A DNA stretch of 64,000 nucleotides, from assembly GCA_949130485.1 (NCBI GenBank), contig OX422196.1, positions 5,590,314 to 5,654,313 of the forward strand. Reading direction: 5' to 3'. Of the stretch, positions 59,890-64,000 are shown one piece after another. Below the pieces are notes generated by a model. It searched no databases. It was not told the DNA's origin and was given only the letters and a program-made list of their open reading frames with translations. Made by a program: the position numbers and the translations under genes. Position 1 is the first letter of the stretch. Every line of letters starts with the position of its first letter. The stretch comes from Agelas oroides (taxonomy: Eukaryota; Porifera; Demospongiae; Agelasida; Agelasidae).

Positions 59890-62800
59890 ATTCCCTCACA
59901 CACTTCCCTAGCCTTGTTCCCAGGATACACTTCTCCAAAGTATGAACAGGACAAAAACGTGGGCAGTCTCATGTAAGATTATTCATTTGCATATTTCAAA
60001 CACATCACCACCTTCGAAGCTCTATATCGCTGAACTGCCATGGCAGGGCTCATATATGCCTCATAGATGCATCAGATATTCATGTGTTTATGAAGGAGTG
60101 TGAGCCCCGCCCTTATATGGAAGTTCAGCGATATGGCACTTCAGCACATGGTGATGTGTTCAAACACATGATGAAATAATCTTCAATTTATACACAGGAC
60201 TGCCATATACACCATATGGAAGATTTACAGGTGTATTCCTTATATGGTTTTAGAACATGTTGCCATGGAGACAGAAATTTTAAATCATGCCTCTGCACTT
60301 TCAAACTGCAAACCCCAGGAGTGTGCATCCTTAAATGCAATCTATCTTATGTCAGGATGGAAGCAGAAGCCTTCTGCATGACCCAAGGTTGTGTGTACAC
60401 AGAAGTGCCAACTGATGCTAGCATACCATACAAGGGTATGTGAAGGGCTTAGAAAGGAGTGGTCTAACCATAAACAGAGGCTTCTTCACCCCATGAAATC
60501 ACACCAAGAAATGTCTAGTAGTCCAGACTTTGCCATCAGTCTTGTAGGCAAAAGACTGTATATAGGTTAGGTGTAGATATTCATGCGCAAATGCACAAAA
60601 TTTCACCAGAGCTCTGTTTTGTAAAGAGTGTCAGTACTGTATTACCCGAAGAAGGCCCCTCGGGTTTGAAAGTACATGTACAATTAAGTTTTGTACATTT
60701 GAAGATTGGTCAGATTATTTGCTCATGAATATCTACGCAAGAAACACCTACTAACCTACAAGTGGCTTAAATTGTCTGGTAGACAGGTCCCACCTAATAA
60801 TGACATAGGTACCTTGTAGCTACCAAGAAATGTCCAACAACATACCCGGTAGATTCCAAGAAATGTTCTGTGACATAGGTACCTTGTAATATAGCTACTA
60901 AAATCATTCACGCAAGCAATTCTTTCATTGCGTTCAAACCTAATGCTGTGAATCAGTGTGAATTGTTTAAATGAGATAATTTGCAACTTACGTTTCTCAG
61001 TCTTCTCTCCTTCTCACCTCTGCCAGCACTAAAGAGGAGAGAAGTCAAACATGAAATTCCACCTCATTTACAGGCACTTGTTCTCCCAAGTTAAACAAAC
61101 AAACAATAACTCATGCCGAGAACCAACAATCAATGAACCACACCTCCTGAAAAAAGACAGGACTAGGATAAAGTCACCCCCCACTGCACAGGATACAATT
61201 TGGCCAAGATAAAGTCGGTGCCGGGGTGACTAGGAGATGGGGATCATGCACTACCTCAGGTAAGAAAGGCAGAAATCTAGCTGGCCTTATTTATAAAGAG
61301 GAATAGTAACACCTCAAAGGGTAGTGTCTCTTCATACAGCTGTCTTGGATGCAAGCCTTTACAGGTGGACAGGCGGTTGTGTACAGTATCTGCTCCTCAA
61401 ACAGTCAACCCGTACAAGTCTCTCACACAAATGTCAATCACACACACTTCAAACACAAGCAAAAGCCCGAGTAGTACTGTCAAGTACTTGATATGAGCAT
61501 TTCTGAGCCACCAAACACATTTTTTACGACCTAATGATGTTATTATATCCAAATGGAGGCATTCTGGGGGAATATTACGTTTATTGTAGCAGCAATGAGC
61601 CTCTTTCCACATGCCACTTAGGCTAATGCATAACAGTTAAATTCCAGCATAATAAACATATGAATGCTGTGCTACAGTTGTAAACAAAATAATTACCAGG
61701 ATGGGGGGGGGGGGGGGGGGTCTATCCTCACTTAAGAGTCAGGGCTCCATATGGCACCACTGATTGGAGCACTTATGCAGCACTTAGGTACAGCCATCCT
61801 GGCTCTTCTGCACTATACACTGTATTAATGGATGTATGCCAGTCAGCTGTTCTGTAGTACATGTACCACATGACTGTGTGTATGCCAGTCAGCTGTTGTA
61901 CATTAAGTTATTATACCACAGACTGTGTGTGTGACTACCCTTCTTCCCAAGCCTTCCCTAGCTCCAGTTTTTGATCGCCTTCTGCAAGCAATCAAAAACT
62001 TGAGCTGGGGTAAACCTGGAAATGAGGCTAGTGTATGACAGTCAGCTGTCGTACATTACACAGTAACACTACATCATGCTAAGGAGGCTTTCACCAACAT
62101 GTGCTCAAGTGTTTATTATTTCGGCCATTGACAGTGACAATTCCACCTGTACAACTCCTGACTGTCTCCATGGCAGACATAATTTGCACATACCAGGAAG
62201 TGGAGGGGTAGACAGCAATTTGCCTCGGCAATGCCAAGCAGTGACATGGCCTGTCCTCCCCTACAGGCTGCCTTGGCAACCAGTGTCCTCCCCTACAGGC
62301 TGCTATGGCAATAATGAGCACTATGTACTATATTTACACAAGAAAGAATCTCTAACAGTTGGTCCTAGCCTCATTCCCAGGCCCTCTCCATTTGTTCTGG
62401 GAACGAGGCTAAGCCGGTATTGGCATGCTGTAGTTTACATAATGCATGTTGCTCCACTTCAAAACACACACATATGTACAGCCAACAGCTTAGATCAGAG
62501 GGTACACAGTGGCCCCATGGATGGGTTCAGTTGAGTGTGCAGCCTTCCAACTTCCATTGTACATGCTAATGAGGACAAACCATAATGCTTCCCAACTGCA
62601 ATAGGATGTCCTCCTCTAAGAGGGGGAAGTGATATACAGTCAGAGCTACTTCAAGTGTCACAGCTGTGAAAACTCAACAAAATTTGGAACATGCAGCTTA
62701 GATCAACTGTTGGAGAGAAGACGCCACATACAGTATTGGTGGAATCCCTTCACGAGACACTTATGGTTTAACAGAAAGACTAACAAGGCACTTAGCCTTT

Positions 62801-63021
62801 GTGTATAATGGTGTAACACATATACAGCTTCCACTGACAGGATATTGGCTGCACACAATGAAAGCTGCAATCCACACAGGCATACTGAAACTGAACTATA
62901 CTGTACTCGAGAAGACAGGCAGATGCCCTCCAGCTAGAACTCAGGAGACTAGACAAACTCTTTCCACACTCTATAACTTTGTGATCAAGATTATGCCTGC
63001 ACTAATTATGAACACATATAG
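59890..63021. other. Largely non-coding region
   Basis: Contains a diffuse inverted repeat at 60025-60150 (CGCTGAACTGCCAT and ATGGAAGTTCAGCG), a run of about 19 G at 61703-61721, and small foldback relatives at 61935-62030 and 62367-62413. I see no exon supported by both splice signals and protein similarity. A 5' MAGUK exon may be hidden here. Confidence 0.4.
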
Positions 63022-63192
63022 TTTGAGCCACATGAGATGTACTCATGGCTGACCAAGCTGCTGTTGTCCAAGCTCATATCCCGCTGGGGATCAGAAGCCA
63101 GACTCTCTTCCCAATGCGGCAAGAGAGCAGGAGCCAGTCGGCTTACACTCCCAACAAACCACTTCCTTCATACCCCACACTTTCAGGAAGAT
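63022..63192 (+). CDS. Candidate exon, plus strand, unknown
   Basis: Acceptor ACATATAG and a perfect donor GTAAGT enclose 171 nt (57 codons, phase 0/0), giving FEPHEMYSWLTKLLLSKLIS, then RWGSEARLSSQ and HFLHTPHFQED. A second frame is also open from an ATG at 63045 (MADQAAVVQAHIPLG) to the same donor. I recognise neither. It would belong to a gene divergent from the MAGUK. Alternative: chance open frame. Confidence 0.3.
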
Positions 63193-64000
63193 GTAAGTAC
63201 ACATTCCAGTGCTATAGCACCAGTATAACAGGGAGGGGTAGGCTTGTTTCCTAGTAATCCCCCACCCTGCTTGTGAACAAGGATAGGGAGGGGTTAATAG
63301 GTGCCTAGTGCTAGCCATTCTTATACAACAAAACAAGCAATTGTCAATTGTTGGAGACGAAACAACGAGTGAATTCACTAGGTCCAACACACATTCCTTC
63401 CTCTGGCAACTGAGGACTCCTGGAGAATCACCTGACAACTTGGTCTATCAAGCTAGACTGCTTGATGTGAGCTTAGGGCAGGGTGAAGAGATGTGTATTG
63501 ACAGTCACAGTACATCCATGTGGGATATGTGGGGCATGTGCTGTGTTTCCCCAAGAGGGCTGGCTTGCCTAATGGTTCATTATAATTATGTCAATTTATG
63601 GCTTGGGTTATGGATTGGCTTACAGAATGGTTAAGGGTGTCCTCAGGCCTGTGGAGTATCTTACTGATTATGAATTGCTGCATGGATAAGCTTTAGTTTG
63701 TATTATGTTTTTCATTTGTAAACACTGATGCACACATGTCATACTGACACACCTTCTATCTCTGACCGTTTGATGGCATACTCGAGCTGACCAATCAGAA
63801 TGCTCATATTAATTAGATAGTCCTCTTACTATGACATAATGCTTTGTTGAACAGCTGGCTGAGCAAGCAATACGAAAACTAGCACCCTCTTGAGAAGATA
63901 CTCAACCATAACAAAACATAGCCAATGGATATATTACTGTTTACAGTGCAGCCAGAATGCCTGCCAATAAGTGGCAGATGAAATTCTAGTACATTGACAC
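63193..64000. other. Right edge, nothing recognised
   Basis: No conserved coding segment, RNA gene or repeat end identified. Confidence 0.4.

Noticed and set aside
60756..61030. Possible 5' MAGUK microexon near 60989-61020 with a GTAAGT donor
   Set aside because: Short (about 30 nt), weak acceptor and no similarity to test it; not reported as an exon.

Overview
The window is eukaryotic and reads as an invertebrate animal genome. It has split genes with consensus GT/AG introns, metazoan spliceosomal RNA genes, long (GT)n/(CA)n tracts, and many DNA transposons and MITEs. A multidomain polarity MAGUK plus marine-invertebrate-type transposon proteins fits an early-branching animal, possibly a sponge. 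That taxonomic guess is inference, not something the sequence proves.

The organising gene is a minus-strand PALS1/Stardust-like MAGUK (MPP5 family). Nineteen exons between 56921 and 35818 join in phase into 5031 nt (1,676 residues plus stop; the N-terminus may be incomplete). The order is a roughly 1,090-residue Ser/Thr/Pro-rich region, two L27 segments, PDZ, SH3, a basic hook and a guanylate-kinase-like domain. The 5' half (56921-46070) is present once. The 3' half, from within the PDZ to the stop, occurs repeatedly in tandem: copy 3 at 42332-35818 (intact, in phase with the 5' half), copy 2 at 27774-24362 (truncated and frameshifted), copy 1 at 16266-11186 (all ten exons intact), and copy 0 at 227-142, which leaves the window at the left edge.

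The cause is a segmental tandem duplication with units of about 11-16 kb: 2797-18772, 18773-29774 and 29775-46121. One breakpoint lies inside the first PDZ exon, so every extra unit carries only a 52-nt stub of it. Each unit also carries genes that lay downstream: a small two-exon gene of unknown function (here Z) with a CxxC motif and Lys/Glu-rich tail; an inverted pseudogene copy of Z; and an unknown ORF (here Y). Two U1 snRNA genes sit in the large PDZ intron of each unit, seven in the window because one was lost with the copy 2 deletion. All lie on the same strand as the host gene.

Later insertions distinguish the units. They include a 2.53-kb TIR transposon with two convergent coding regions (5061-7590, inside Y), a LINE ORF1 fragment (7833-8626), TTAA-flanked MITEs, a hAT-like MITE, a 161-bp retroelement tail, and a family of foldback elements ending in TAGCCTCGTTCCCAGG with 9-10-bp target duplications. 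To the right of 46 kb the sequence is single copy: the MAGUK 5' exons separated by minisatellites of 15, 63, 73 and about 64 bp and long simple repeats. The last 7 kb is mostly non-coding, with one weak plus-strand exon candidate at 63022-63192.
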